Shown: positions 7,639 to 17,414, numbered from the stretch's first letter. The stretch is DNA of 64,000 bases from Nocardiopsis alkaliphila YIM 80379 (GCF_000341005.1 NZ_ANBD01000103.1:18752-82751), one strand, 5' to 3'. Made by a program: numbers and translations. The notes: generated by a model from the letters alone, not told the origin.

Positions 7639-9726
7639 TCAGCGGTACTGACCGTCCTCGTACTCACCCTCGTAGTACCCCTGACCGTAAGCGGGTCGGT
7701 GATCCTGCCCGTAGGGTCCAGGTCCGGGCCGAGGGACGTTGCCCCCGTGGCGTGGGCCCTCAGCGGGCTCCTCGCCGGGGCGTCGGCCCTGTGCCGGTGG
7801 GTAGCCGTAGTCCGCCGAAGGGAAGTCGCCACCCAGCATGTCCGAGTAGCCACCCGGGCCGCCCTGGCTTCCAGGAGCACCGGAGGCCTGGGGGCCGCCC
7901 TGGCTTCCAGGAGCACCGGGGGTCTGGGGGCCGCCCTGGCCCCACGGGTGTCCGAAGGGATCGGTTTGCTGCGGCCCCTCCTGGTAGGACGCACCACCGC
8001 CGAACTGGCCGCTCTGGTGGGCACCGGTTCCGTAACCCGGAACGGAGGGGTGGCCACCCCCGGGTCGCCCCGAAGCGCCCATCCCACCGGAGAGACCATC
8101 TTCGGGTAGGGGCCGCCCTGGGGCATCGTAGGCACCACCACCCTGCGGATTCTCCCACAACGCGGGGTTGGCGCCGGAAGGGCCCTCGGGGACGCCGGGC
8201 CCGCCCGGCGTCATCGGCCCTGCGGGCGCGTCCGGAACGTCGTAGCGGGCGGGGTCGCTCAGGCTGCTTTGGTGGCTTGGGCGGGTGTGGGTGCCGCTGT
8301 CGTAGGGGTTGTAGTGGTGGGTGCCGGTGTCGTATTCGGGCCGGTTGAAGGAGCCGGTGTCGTATGCGGGGCGGGTGTGCTGCCCGGTGTCGTAGCGGGT
8401 GGGGTCGCTCAGGCCGTTTTGGTGGCTTGGGCGGGTGTGGGTGCCGCTGTCGTAGGGGTTGTAGTGGTGGGTGCCGGTGTCGTATTCGGGCCGGTTGAAG
8501 GGGTCGGTGGAGTGCGTGCCCGGACCGTAGGACATGCCGGAGTAGGCACCCGAGGGGTAACCACCGCTCAGCGGGTCCGTCCCGGAAACGGTGTGACTCG
8601 GTGCCGAGGGGCCACCCATGGGCTGGCCGGGTGCGGGCATGGCACCCGTACCCGAGGAACCACCGAAGCCGTCCGAGGAACCGGGGCCGCCCGGGTTCGT
8701 GTTCCCGTATCCGCTCAGATCCGGGCGCTGGTGGGCGCCGGTGTCCATGCTGGACCAGATGGGAGACCCCAGGTCCTGGCCACTGCTCTGGCCGGGGCGG
8801 AAGCCCGGGGCCAGGGGATCGCTTGAATCGCCGCCCGCGCTCGGTGAGAAGCGCTCCGAAGAGTAGGATCCGCCGCCGTCGTAGGACGGGTGGTGGCCGC
8901 CGCCCAGGACACCACGTCGTTCTTCGGGGGAAAGGGGTTCACGGCCTTCGAACGGGTCTCCGGTCGAGGGTGGACGTGAGGGCCAGGAGCCCGTTCCCAA
9001 CGGGTCGTCCTCTTGTGGTGTGGGCCGGCTCGGGGGCAGGCCCTGAGTGGACGGTAGCGCGGAGTGGGTGGGCCCCGGGCCCAAGGCCGGAGGTTGCTCG
9101 GGTTCCGATGAGGGGTCGGGTGGACCCGCCGGGGTGCTGTTCTGACCCAGGCTCGCCAACATCGCCAGATCGGAGGTCGATCCGGGTGGGGTTCGAAACC
9201 CGTCCGAGACGTCCTCGGAGCCGGAAGGGAGCGCGGGACGGACAGCACCGGTCGGGGTCTGCTCGATGGGGCCGCCGCGCTCGCCGTCATGGTCGTCGTA
9301 CTCGTCGTCGTGATCGTCGGTGCCCCCCGCACCGAAGGCGTCGCGCTCACGGGGGCCGGGGCGAGCAGGGGCCTCCTCGCTCAGGCTCGACCAGAAGTCG
9401 TTGTCGGAGAGGCCATCGGAGTCGTCCTCCCAGCCGGCTCCGCGCTGACGTCGTGCCTTGGGGCGCCGCTCCGTCCTCCCCCCGCTCTGACGCGACCGGC
9501 GGCCACGCGAACGCGACTCGTCCTCGTCGTCCTCGAAATCGTCGTCCTGATCTCGGTCGCGACCTCGATCACGCCGGTCGTCGTGATCGTCCTGGACGTC
9601 GTCGTAGTCGTAGTCGTCGTCGTAGTCACGCGAACCGAGACTGAGCGCCCGCATCCCCAGGAGAAGGAGTACGAGCACGGCGAGCACGACGATGACGGCG
9701 ATGATGATGATGACGGTGACGGTCAT
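7639..9726 (-). CDS. Membrane-anchored, low-complexity, repeat-containing protein
   Basis: A 695-residue protein with no recognised family. Residues about 2-24 form one hydrophobic helix (MTVTVIIIIAVIVVLAVLVL), probably the anchor. A very acidic Asp/Arg/Tyr segment follows at about 30-60. The remainder is Pro/Gly/Ser/Gln-rich and almost certainly disordered. Near residues 410-495 a 50-residue unit rich in YDTG, NRPEYDTG and YDSGTHTRPSHQ is repeated, and further on PGSQGGPQ repeats occur. ATG 9726 is chosen because it directly precedes the membrane helix. The Tyr/Gly/Pro repeats suggest an assembly or surface-matrix role, but nothing in the sequence proves one. Confidence 0.72.
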   Translation of the reverse strand: MTVTVIIIIAVIVVLAVLVLLLLGMRALSLGSRDYDDDYDYDDVQDDHDDRRDRGRDRDQDDDFEDDEDESRSRGRRSRQSGGRTERRPKARRQRGAGWEDDSDGLSDNDFWSSLSEEAPARPGPRERDAFGAGGTDDHDDEYDDHDGERGGPIEQTPTGAVRPALPSGSEDVSDGFRTPPGSTSDLAMLASLGQNSTPAGPPDPSSEPEQPPALGPGPTHSALPSTQGLPPSRPTPQEDDPLGTGSWPSRPPSTGDPFEGREPLSPEERRGVLGGGHHPSYDGGGSYSSERFSPSAGGDSSDPLAPGFRPGQSSGQDLGSPIWSSMDTGAHQRPDLSGYGNTNPGGPGSSDGFGGSSGTGAMPAPGQPMGGPSAPSHTVSGTDPLSGGYPSGAYSGMSYGPGTHSTDPFNRPEYDTGTHHYNPYDSGTHTRPSHQNGLSDPTRYDTGQHTRPAYDTGSFNRPEYDTGTHHYNPYDSGTHTRPSHQSSLSDPARYDVPDAPAGPMTPGGPGVPEGPSGANPALWENPQGGGAYDAPGRPLPEDGLSGGMGASGRPGGGHPSVPGYGTGAHQSGQFGGGASYQEGPQQTDPFGHPWGQGGPQTPGAPGSQGGPQASGAPGSQGGPGGYSDMLGGDFPSADYGYPPAQGRRPGEEPAEGPRHGGNVPRPGPGPYGQDHRPAYGQGYYEGEYEDGQYR
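7859..7935. repeat. Short tandem repeat (about 36 bp, two-plus copies)
   Basis: GCCGCCCTGGCTTCCAGGAG is repeated with a period of about 36 bases inside the disordered protein gene, followed by a partial third copy. It encodes repeated PGSQGGPQ units in the C-terminal part of that protein. Confidence 0.75.
8241..8501. repeat. Two near-identical 111-bp copies with a 150-bp period
   Basis: Copy A 8241-8351 and copy B 8391-8501 differ at only a few positions. They are exactly 150 bases (50 codons) apart, so the reading frame of the host gene is kept. They encode the YDTGTHHYNPYDSGTHTRPS-type unit. The near identity at the DNA level suggests recent duplication or gene conversion. Confidence 0.9.
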
Positions 9727-10084
9727 GTTGTACGCACTACCTTGGGGAGGTCTGCCGCACCCGGGACGCACCGGGGGCCGATCGGAGGAGGATCGGCCCA
9801 GGGAAGGCGGCGGTCTGGTTCCACGAGTCCACGAAGCGGCGGCCCCACCGTGTCCATGGACGGTGGAGGTCGCGGTCGCGTCGTGGTCTCGGCTCAGGGT
9901 GCCGCGCGGCGGATGGACGGGAATCGGTCATCTGAAAAGGGGCGAGGGGCACAGGCCCACTGTATGTGTTGTCGTGCGCTATGTGCAGAGGGCTACGGTG
10001 GCTTCCTCGGTTCGTCTCTCCGGTTCCTGACCGAGTGGGTTCGCTCGGATTCATGGTATGAGGAAACGGCTATTATGACCTATG
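9727..10084. other. Intergenic gap upstream of the repeat-rich gene
   Basis: I find no gene. It should contain the minus-strand promoter of the repeat-rich protein gene and the 3' end of the PEBP lipoprotein transcript. No convincing terminator or operator was identified. Confidence 0.4.
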
Positions 10085-10669
10085 TCACTCGCTGGTGGTC
10101 ACCAGGGACCCCCGAGCCACCGCCTGCTCGGCGATGCCCTCCAAGGTCAGGTCCAAGGCCGCGCCCTCGGGCAGGCCGAGGGTGCCGTCCAACGCGTACA
10201 CCGTGAACCGGTAGGAGTGCGCGTCGCCCTCCTCCGGGCAAGGCGCGCCGTAGGCGGTGTCCCCGGAACTGTTCTGGGCGAGCTTGGCGTCGGCCGGCAC
10301 GGTGTTCTGGCGCAATTCCACCAGCTGCGGATCCAGGTCGTAGATCACCCAGAACACGACGGCGGCCTGGGGGTCGTCCACGACCACCGCGATCGAACCC
10401 ACGTCGTCGGGCAGCCCCGACCAGCTCAACGGGGGTGAGACCGGATCGTCTTCGGCCTCACAGGTATAGGCGGCGGGCAGTGGCCGGCCCTCCTGCATCA
10501 TCGGGCTGGTCACGTTGATGTCGGTGGGCATCTCGCCGCTCAGCCCCGAGTCGAGCACCTCGCAGCCGGTCGACGCGAGCAGGGCGACCCCCGCCACGAC
10601 GGCACTCACGCGAGCGCCGAGGGGGACGCGGGACACGCCGTGCGCGGTGAGGGTCCTGGTGTAAGGCAT
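10085..10669 (-). CDS. PEBP / YbhB-YbcL family lipoprotein
   Basis: A 194-residue phosphatidylethanolamine-binding-protein-like protein. An N-terminal signal with ASTGC places the lipidated Cys at about residue 36, predicting an outer-face membrane lipoprotein. The family core is recognisable: VVDDPQA followed by FWVIYDLDP, and the AYGAPCPEEGDAHSYRFTVYAL stretch corresponding to the GxxYxGPxPPxGxHRYxF region. Bacterial members are often called Raf-kinase-inhibitor-like, but their ligand is usually unknown. ATG 10669 is chosen because it precedes the signal peptide directly. It is divergent from the interrupted regulator, with about 300 bases of shared upstream DNA. Confidence 0.88.
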   Translation of the reverse strand: MPYTRTLTAHGVSRVPLGARVSAVVAGVALLASTGCEVLDSGLSGEMPTDINVTSPMMQEGRPLPAAYTCEAEDDPVSPPLSWSGLPDDVGSIAVVVDDPQAAVVFWVIYDLDPQLVELRQNTVPADAKLAQNSSGDTAYGAPCPEEGDAHSYRFTVYALDGTLGLPEGAALDLTLEGIAEQAVARGSLVTTSE

Positions 10670-10965
10670 GACCGGGAACAAAATGGGCTCCTGCTGGGCT
10701 TTCGGGCCGTAAGGCGAGACTCGCTGTGCACCGGATCCGGCACGCGGCCATGGCCCGGTGCCCGTCACGGTGGAACCGTGCGCACCGTCACCGGCGTCGT
10801 CACACGGTCCTGAGCGAACCCTACTGTGGTCGGGCGGACCTTGGTGACCGACGCGAACGGGTGCGCAGTGGGCGCACGGCGACCACCCGGAAGAACCCGC
10901 TGCCGCCCGGCACCCCTGATCGACATCGCGGAACCCGCCCACACCGGATCGGCCATCATGGGGCG

Positions 10966-13077
10966 GTGCGGTTCTCCATTCTCGGTCCTCTCCAGGTACA
11001 CGACTCCTCAGGGCGTCCAGTGGGTGTGGGCGGGACCCGCCTGCGCACCCTGCTGATACTGCTCCTGCTCCGTCCCGGCCGTTCGGTGGCAGTGGAGGAG
11101 CTCATCGACACCATCTGGGGCGAGGACGTCCCCACCGTCGCCGGCAACGCCCTCCAAGCCTTGGTCTCCCGACTGCGGCGATCCCTGGGCACGGAGGTTC
11201 CGCTGTTCGGTGATGGCACCGGGTATCGGTTGGAGATCACTTCCGAACAGGTGGACATGCACGTGTTCGAGGAGCTGGCAGCGCAAGGCAGAGCCGAATT
11301 GACGGCCGGGCGGGCCGCAGCGGCCGAACACGTGTTGTCCGAGGCACTCGGGCTGTGGCACGGCCCCGCCCTGCCCGACCTGACCTCGCGTGGGCTGGCC
11401 GAGGACGTGTCCTCGCGGCTGGCGCAGATCCACCGCACAGTCGAGGAGGACCTCTTGGAGGCCTTGGTCCTTTTGGGTCGTACCGCTGAGGCCCTACCGA
11501 AGGCCGAGGCCCTGGTGGCCCTGGACCCCCACCGGGAACGCCCCGTCGAACTGCTCGTGCGGGCCCTGGCCGGTAGCGGTCGTACCGCGGACGCCCTCGC
11601 CGTTCACAAGGAATTCCGCACCCGTCTGGCCGAGGACCTGGGGTTGGACCCCTCGCCCCGGTCACGTCGGCTCCATCTCGACCTGTTGCGCGGGAAACTC
11701 GCCCCGAGCGAACGTGACGAGGCCGCACCGAGGGAGCGGGAACGGACCGGTGGGCCGGCCACGTCCCCCGCTCGCGCCCGGGCCCGAGAATCGGCTCCTG
11801 CGCTCCGCATCCCTCGCCACCTGACCGATTTCGTCGCGCGTGAGGCCGAGGTGGGGGCGACCGTGGACCGGCTCTCCTCGACCCGGATGGTCACTCTCAC
11901 CGGCCCCGGAGGGGCGGGCAAGACCCGTCTGGCCTCGGAGTCGGCCACCATCCTGGCTGAACGGGACCCCTCCCTGGTCTCCGGCGGCCTCTGGTGGGTC
12001 GAACTCGCGCCGATACGGCAGGGCGCGGATCTGCCCGAAACGGTCGCGAGCGCCCTGGGGCCGCGTGAGTTCGCCGTCCTCAACACGCGCACCGGTTCCG
12101 CGCATCGACCACCCGTCGAACGCATCGCCGCTCAGTTGGGGGAGCACCCCTGCCTCGTGGTGTTGGACAACTGTGAACACCTGGTCGAAGCCGTCGCCCG
12201 GTTCGTCGAATCCCTGCTGGCCCGTTGCCCGGGCCTTCGTGTGCTGGCCACCTCCAGGGAACCGATCAAAGTGCCCGGAGAGGTCCTCCTGCCGGTGCCC
12301 TCCCTGGAGTCGCCACCGGAGGGCGCCGAGGTCGACCAGGCCCTGGCCTGTTCGGCCGTGGAGTTGTTCACCGCACGTGCCGAGGCGGCTCGGCCCGGGT
12401 TCCGGCTCACCCCCGACAACGTCGCCCACGTCATACGCATCACCCGTGAACTGGATGGCATGCCGCTGGCCTTGGAGTTGGCCGCGGCACGCCTGCGGGT
12501 GATGTCCCCGGCACAACTCGCGCACCGTCTCACCGACCGGTTCCGACTGCTCACCGATGGCGATAGGACCGTGTTGCCCCGCCACCGCACCCTGCGGGCG
12601 GTGGTCGACTGGAGCTGGGAACTGCTCGATGAACCCGAACGCCGCCTGCTGCGACGGCTCGCGGTCTTCCCCGGTGGGGCCACCCTGGAGGCCGTTGAAG
12701 AGGTGGGCTCGGACCCCGACGACGAAGTGGGAAGGGTGGGTGGTCGGGACGTGTGGACCGTCCTGTTCGCCCTCGTGGACAAGTCCCTGGTGGTCGCGGA
12801 GAACCCCGCGCGTGAGGATGACCCACCCATCTATCGGCAGTTGGAGACGGTTCGCGCCTACACGATGGAACGCCTGGCCCGTTCTGGAGAGCAGGAGCGG
12901 GTTCGCAGCACCCATGCCCGCCATGTGGTCGACCTGTGGCGTCGCGCGGACCCCGAACTGCGGGGCCCCGGGCAGAGGTCCTGGTTGGCCCGCTTGGGGG
13001 CGCGGACCGACGACTGCGTGGCCGCTTTCAACCTGGCGTTGGAACGCCGTGACCTGGACCTGGCCCTAGATGAGTAA
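10966..13077 (+). pseudogene. AfsR/SARP-family regulator, 5' fragment cut by IS982 element
   Basis: The first 701 codons of a large regulator of the AfsR/SARP (BTAD plus NB-ARC) class. Residues 1-90 are an OmpR-type winged helix (VRFSILGPLQV), and about 95-240 are the bacterial transcriptional activation domain. An NTPase domain has Walker A GPGGAGKTR near residue 313 and a CLVVLDNCEHLVE Walker B-like strand. The frame enters the insertion sequence at 13070 and stops at the TAA at 13075-13077, adding only two foreign codons. The missing tetratricopeptide-like C-terminal half lies after the element. The GTG at 10966 is where homology starts. Full function is unlikely; a truncated protein could still be made. 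Confidence 0.87.
13066..13069. repeat. Target-site duplication candidate (CTAG), left copy
   Basis: CTAG precedes the left inverted repeat and recurs at 14063-14066 after the right one. Since CTAG is its own reverse complement, it could equally be the outermost part of the inverted repeats. Confidence 0.5.
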
Positions 13078-14062
13078 TTCCAAGGGGTGCGTGGTCCGAG
13101 CATGAGGCGAGGGAGCCCATGGTCATGTTGTGACGCAAAACCTGAACTCCCTCGCCCGTGCACTCTACGACACCACCGAACGACTCTTGAAGCACCGCCC
13201 GGACCTGGCCCCCTGGCGCCCCAGAATCGGCTTCCAACCCCGCCTGAGCGACGCCGACCTGGTCACCCTGGCCCTGATGCAGGCCCTGCTCGGCTACACC
13301 AGCGAGGCCCGATGGCTGCGCTACGCCCGCACCCACCTGAGCGAACAGTTCCCCTACCTGCCCCAACAAAGCGGCTACAACAAACGCCTGCGCAAAGCCG
13401 CCTCCCTGATCCGCACCCTCATCCGCCACCTGGCCACCGACACCAGCGCCTGGACCGACGATGTGTGGGTGGTCGACTCCACCCCCGTGGAGTGTGCACG
13501 CTCCCGGGAGACCGTCAAACGCTCCGACCTGGCCGGATGGGCGGCCTACGGGTACTGCGCCTCCCACTCGCGGTTCTTCTGGGGGCTGCGCCTGCACCTG
13601 GTGTGCACCCTGAGCGGGCTCCCGGTCGCCTTCGCCCTGACCAGCGCCAAGTCCGACGAGCGCACCACACTGGTCGGGATGTTCGCCGCCGATCCCGGCC
13701 TGGTCGACCAGCGCCCGGGGCAGACGCTGATCGCGGACAAGAACTACTACGGGCGCGACTTCGAGCGGTCCCTGGCCCAGGCGGGGCTGCACCTGCTGCG
13801 TCCGGCCCGCAGGGGCGAGCCCCCACGGGCCGGAGCGCACCTGTTCCGTCCGTTGCGGCAGGTGATCGAGTCCATCAACCAGACGTTCAAGGGCCAGCTG
13901 GACCTGGAGCGGCACGGCGGGCGCACCCCTGGCGGGGTGATCGCCCGGGTGCTCCAGCGGATCCTGGCGCTGACCGCTGCTATCTGGCACAACGACCGCA
14001 CCGGCCAACCGGTCCTACGCTCGCTGACCGCCTACGATCACTGACCCCTTGGAATTACTCAT
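13070..14062 (+). mobile_element. IS982-family insertion sequence, 993 bp, apparently intact
   Basis: A complete element. The left end ATGAGTAATTCCAAGGGGT (13070-13088) is the perfect 19-bp inverted repeat of 14044-14062. It carries one full-length transposase gene. It sits inside the AfsR/SARP-like gene in the same orientation. The size and single-ORF plan match IS982 elements. Target duplications in this family are usually somewhat longer than the CTAG seen here. Confidence 0.93.
13130..14044 (+). CDS. IS982-family transposase
   Basis: A 304-residue DDE transposase. An N-terminal helical region (residues 1-100) is followed by the catalytic core: the first Asp in VVDSTPVE near residue 115, then the family hallmark SHSRFFWGLRLHL, a second Asp in LIADKNYYG near residue 203, and a late acidic residue in RQVIESINQTFKGQ near residue 245. 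The GTG at 13130 gives MTQNLNSLARALYDT. No frameshift or stop is present, so it may be active. Its TGA abuts the right inverted repeat. Confidence 0.95.
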   Translation: MTQNLNSLARALYDTTERLLKHRPDLAPWRPRIGFQPRLSDADLVTLALMQALLGYTSEARWLRYARTHLSEQFPYLPQQSGYNKRLRKAASLIRTLIRHLATDTSAWTDDVWVVDSTPVECARSRETVKRSDLAGWAAYGYCASHSRFFWGLRLHLVCTLSGLPVAFALTSAKSDERTTLVGMFAADPGLVDQRPGQTLIADKNYYGRDFERSLAQAGLHLLRPARRGEPPRAGAHLFRPLRQVIESINQTFKGQLDLERHGGRTPGGVIARVLQRILALTAAIWHNDRTGQPVLRSLTAYDH

Positions 14063-14066
14063 CTAG

Positions 14067-15307
14067 ACCTGGTGGAGTACACCCAGTGGTAATGGACTTT
14101 GGCCGGTTCTTGGCGGCAAATCCACGCCTGGGCCGGGCAGACCCTCGACCTGGTCGGTGAGCAGGTGCCGTCCGGCCGTGAGAGCGCCTACGCCGCCTGC
14201 CTGTTCCATCGCGCGGGAGGGATGGAGTCGGGTCGCGAGGCGCTCCTGGAGCGACTGGACCGGGTGGAGGAGGTGCTCGAAGCCGGTGGTGTCCAGAGCG
14301 AGAGCCACCCCGTGTTCATCTCCTGCCTGATCTACCGGGCCATGATCGACGGCGATCCGAGCGGAGACGCCCGCAGACGTGTGGAAGACGCCCTCGAACA
14401 GCCGAAGGACACCTGGAGTCGGGCCCTGATCCATCTGATGGCCTCGTTGCTCGACTCGCTCTTCGGTCAGGCGTCGCGCTCCCGGGAACGGGCGGAGGTC
14501 GCCTTGGAGGGTATGCGCGCGTGCGGTGATGTCTGGGGGCAGTGCAATGCTCTGGTCCAACTCGTGGACGTCAACGTGGCCACCGATCTGGAACGGTGTC
14601 TGAGGTTGCTCGGGGAGGGGATCGATCTGGCGGAGGGAGCCGGGCTCCACGAACTCGGTGTGCTCTTCCGTACGTTGCGGGCCCAGTCCCAGGTCGAACT
14701 GGGTCGATCGGCGCAGGCCGAAGCGGAACTGGATCGGCTCGAAGGCGTCACGATGGAGGACGAGACCAGGGTGGCGCTCCGCATGACCCGGATCATGTGG
14801 CTCCAGGCCACCGGAGACCTGATGGGGGCTCGTCGACTCTTGGACGAGAGCGGGGTCCTGGTGTGGGGCCTGGGCGGGTTCGCGCCGGTCTACCTCGGGC
14901 CGAGTTGGCTCGCCATGGCCGCTGAGATCGCTTGGGCGGAGGGTGATCACGAACGGGCCTGGCGGGAGGCGGGCCGGTCTTGGTGGGTGTCCCTGCGAGG
15001 CGCCGCCCTCTCCGGGGTGGGCGCCTTGGAGGTCCTCGCCGGACTCGAGGTCGAGAACGACCCCGTCCACGCCGCGGTGCTGCTGGGCTACTCCGCCTCC
15101 CTGCGAGGCGCCGCCAACACCGCCCTGCCGCGAGTACGTCGTTTGCGCGAGCGACTTCGGGACGCCTTGGGCGAGGCGGAGGCGGATCACCTGATGGCCA
15201 GGGGAGCGGGCACGCCCCAAACGCGGCTCCGGGAATCCGTGGGGAGGTGGTTGGCCCCGATCGTGCCCGAGGACGTGGAGGCCGGTGACCGGAGCCAAGA
15301 TCCGTGA
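14067..15307 (+). pseudogene. AfsR/SARP-family regulator, 3' fragment with an extra nonsense codon
   Basis: The C-terminal, tetratricopeptide-like half of the broken regulator. Joining 13069 directly to 14067 restores the frame as ...DLALDLVEYTQW, but the next codon (14090-14092) is TAA. Reading resumes as WTLAGSWRQIHAW and runs open to the stop at 15307. Related proteins typically carry an aromatic residue here, so a TAC/TAT to TAA change is likely. A TTG at 14099 could start a 402-residue fragment. The second lesion suggests the gene decayed further after losing function, or was already inactive before insertion. Confidence 0.83.
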
Positions 15308-15345
15308 ACGCTTTCGGCGGCCTCGCCCGCACGTCCCGGCCACCC

Positions 15346-15377
15346 GTCCCGGTGGGGAGGTGAAGACCCACCGGGAC
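15346..15377. terminator. Bidirectional hairpin between convergent genes
   Basis: Arms 15346-15356 (GTCCCGGTGGG) and 15367-15377 (CCCACCGGGAC) form a perfect 11-bp stem between the broken regulator and the exporter permease. There is no U-tract, as is common in high-GC actinobacteria. Confidence 0.6.
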
Positions 15378-15392
15378 GCTCAATGGCACCTC

Positions 15393-16223
15393 TCAGGTGC
15401 GACGCCGGTAGGCCCACACGGCCAGAGGGAAGAAGATCGCGGTGATGATGACCGCCCACACCAGGGTCCAGGCCACCGGACCGCCGGCGTCGCCATCGAG
15501 CATGAGCGCACGCATGGCGTCCACCACGTGGGTCACCGGGTTGTTCGCGGCGATGGGAGCCAACCAGCCCGGCATGTCGTCCGGTGAGACGAACGCCGAA
15601 CTTCCGAAGGTCAGTGGGAACAGCAGGATCATCGCGAACGACTGCACCGCCATGGGCGTGCGCGCGAGCATCCCCACGAACGCCGACATCCAGCACAGGG
15701 CGAAGGCGAACAGCAGGATCAGACCCGCGGCCGACACCACGCCCACCACACCACCCTCGGGACGAAAGCCGATCGCCAGGCCGACCAGCAGCACCATCAC
15801 GACCGTGATGGCGTAGCGGACCAGGTCGCCCAGGATCGCGCCGATCAGCGGGGCCGAGCGGGCGATGGGCAGTGAGCGGAAACGGTCGAAGATGCCCTTT
15901 TCCACGTCCTGGCTCAAGGTGAAACCGGTGCCCATGGTGGCGAAGATGACCGATTGCGCGATGATGCCGGGCATGAGGAAATCGCGGTAGGTCTGCCAGT
16001 CACCCATCATCGCCTGACCGAAGACGAAGACGAACAGGGTGACGAACATGACCGGCTGCAACATCAACCCGAGGACCTCCTCGGGGTTGGCCTTGATCTT
16101 CAGCACGCTGCGCCAGGTGAGCTGGAGACCGTGTCGCATGGTCACCAGCGGGCCGAGCCGCTCGGGGACGTGCGGTGCGCCCGGGGACGCGGGCGTGGAC
16201 GGTCGGGTGGTCACGGTGCTCAT
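15393..16223 (-). CDS. ABC-2 type exporter permease (DrrB-like)
   Basis: A 276-residue ABC-2 permease of the daunorubicin-resistance DrrB class. About six membrane segments are visible, starting near residue 52 (LGLMLQPVMFVTLFVFVFGQ). The conserved amphipathic region EKGIFDRFRSLPIARSA follows near residue 105, and a PLTFGSSAFVSPDDMPGWL loop near residue 205. Together with the upstream ATPase it should form a drug or lipid exporter; the substrate cannot be told from sequence. Its ATG overlaps the ATPase stop by 4 bases, indicating coupled translation. Confidence 0.92.
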   Translation of the reverse strand: MSTVTTRPSTPASPGAPHVPERLGPLVTMRHGLQLTWRSVLKIKANPEEVLGLMLQPVMFVTLFVFVFGQAMMGDWQTYRDFLMPGIIAQSVIFATMGTGFTLSQDVEKGIFDRFRSLPIARSAPLIGAILGDLVRYAITVVMVLLVGLAIGFRPEGGVVGVVSAAGLILLFAFALCWMSAFVGMLARTPMAVQSFAMILLFPLTFGSSAFVSPDDMPGWLAPIAANNPVTHVVDAMRALMLDGDAGGPVAWTLVWAVIITAIFFPLAVWAYRRRT

Positions 16224-17185
16224 CCTCGAGCCCCTTCATCGTCGGAGGTCGTGGCCTGGGCGGTGTGTCCGGTCAGGGCCAGGAACACCTCGTCCAGGCT
16301 GGGTTTGCGCAGGGACAGTTCGCTCACGGCCACGCCCTGTTCGTCCAACCGGCGGACCACCTCGGGCAGGACCGCGGAGTCTTCGACCGGCACGCTGGCC
16401 ACCAGTCCGTCGCTGTTGACGGGGGCGCTGGTGACCGCCTCGACGATCTTGGCGGCCAGGGACAACTGTCCGCCGTCCACCGTGCGCAGTTCCAAGACCT
16501 GGTCACCGGCCCGGTTCTTGAGTTCCTCGGGAGTGCCTTGAGTGATCACCCGGCCGTGGTCGAGCACCATGATGTCGTCGGCCAGGTGGTCGGCCTCCTC
16601 CAGGTACTGGGTGGTGAGCAGCACGGTCACGCCATCGTTCACCAGGCCGCGCACCACCTCCCACAGCCCGTTGCGACTGTGCGGGTCCAAGCCGGTGGTG
16701 GGTTCGTCCAGGTACAGCAGACCGGGCCGACCGACCAGGCTCGCGGCCAGGTCCAAGCGCCTGCGCATACCCCCCGAGTAGGTCTTGGCGGGGCGGCCGC
16801 CCGCATCGGCGAGACCGAATCGCTCCAGGAGTTCGCCCGAACGAGCGCGGGCCTGTGTCCGGTCGAAGCCGAGTAGACGGGCGATCAGCACCAGGTTCTG
16901 GGTCCCGGTCAACTCCGCGTCCACCGCGGCGTACTGGCCGGTCAGGCCGATCTGGCGGCGCACCTCGTGGGGTTCGCGGAGCACGTCGAAGCCGCCGACG
17001 ATGGCGTGCCCCGCGTCGGGGCGCAGCAAGGTCGACAGGATGCGTACGGTCGTGGTCTTTCCGGAGCCGTTGGGTCCCAGGACGCCCAGCACGGCCCCCG
17101 TCCTGGCGGTCAGGTCGATTCCGTCCAAGGCCCGTTTTCCCTTGAACTCCTTGACCAGACCTTCCGCGCGGATGGCGTCGGTCAT
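16220..17185 (-). CDS. ABC exporter ATP-binding protein (DrrA-like)
   Basis: A 321-residue ATPase. Walker A is GPNGSGKTTT near residue 38, the signature motif is YSGGMRRRLDLA near residue 135, Walker B plus catalytic Glu is LLYLDEPTTGLD, and the H-loop position reads LLTTQY (Gln, as often in DrrA-type proteins). The C-terminal 90 residues include the DrrA-type accessory domain ending SLRKPSLDEVFLALTG. The ATG at 17185 follows GGAGG. It forms a two-gene operon with the permease. The upstream region holds two TGACAG direct repeats that could be a repressor site. Confidence 0.93.
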   Translation of the reverse strand: MTDAIRAEGLVKEFKGKRALDGIDLTARTGAVLGVLGPNGSGKTTTVRILSTLLRPDAGHAIVGGFDVLREPHEVRRQIGLTGQYAAVDAELTGTQNLVLIARLLGFDRTQARARSGELLERFGLADAGGRPAKTYSGGMRRRLDLAASLVGRPGLLYLDEPTTGLDPHSRNGLWEVVRGLVNDGVTVLLTTQYLEEADHLADDIMVLDHGRVITQGTPEELKNRAGDQVLELRTVDGGQLSLAAKIVEAVTSAPVNSDGLVASVPVEDSAVLPEVVRRLDEQGVAVSELSLRKPSLDEVFLALTGHTAQATTSDDEGARG

Positions 17186-17227
17186 GAGGTCCTCCGTTTC
17201 GGTGTCCGTCCCAGTATGTCGACCTGG

Positions 17228-17250
17228 GCTGACAGAACGCTGACAGACGG
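17228..17250. promoter_or_regulatory. Direct repeat in the exporter promoter region
   Basis: CTGACAGA occurs twice, 13 bases apart, about 45-65 bases upstream of the DrrA-like start, followed further on by CTGTCCGTCAG. No regulator gene is adjacent, so an operator role is a guess. Confidence 0.3.
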
Positions 17251-17414
17251 ATTCGTCGTTTTCGCCCCTGTCCGTCAGCACCGGACACCGTCCTGGCGGT
17301 GCCACGCGTCGAAGCGATCGGTGTCGGCCGGTGGCCCGTTCTCGGAGGAACACCGCTTCGAAGCGGGGTCTTCCACCGGGGCACGGGGCAAGGAATGATC
17401 CGCCCTATAGGCAC

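Noticed and set aside
13066..14066. A longer target duplication for the IS982 element
   Set aside because: Flanks beyond CTAG differ (CC before the left copy, AC after the right), so no duplication longer than 4 bases can be claimed.
15393..17185. Antibiotic biosynthesis cluster around the SARP-like regulator and DrrAB-like exporter
   Set aside because: No biosynthetic core enzyme (polyketide synthase, peptide synthetase, terpene synthase) lies nearby, so cluster membership is not supported.
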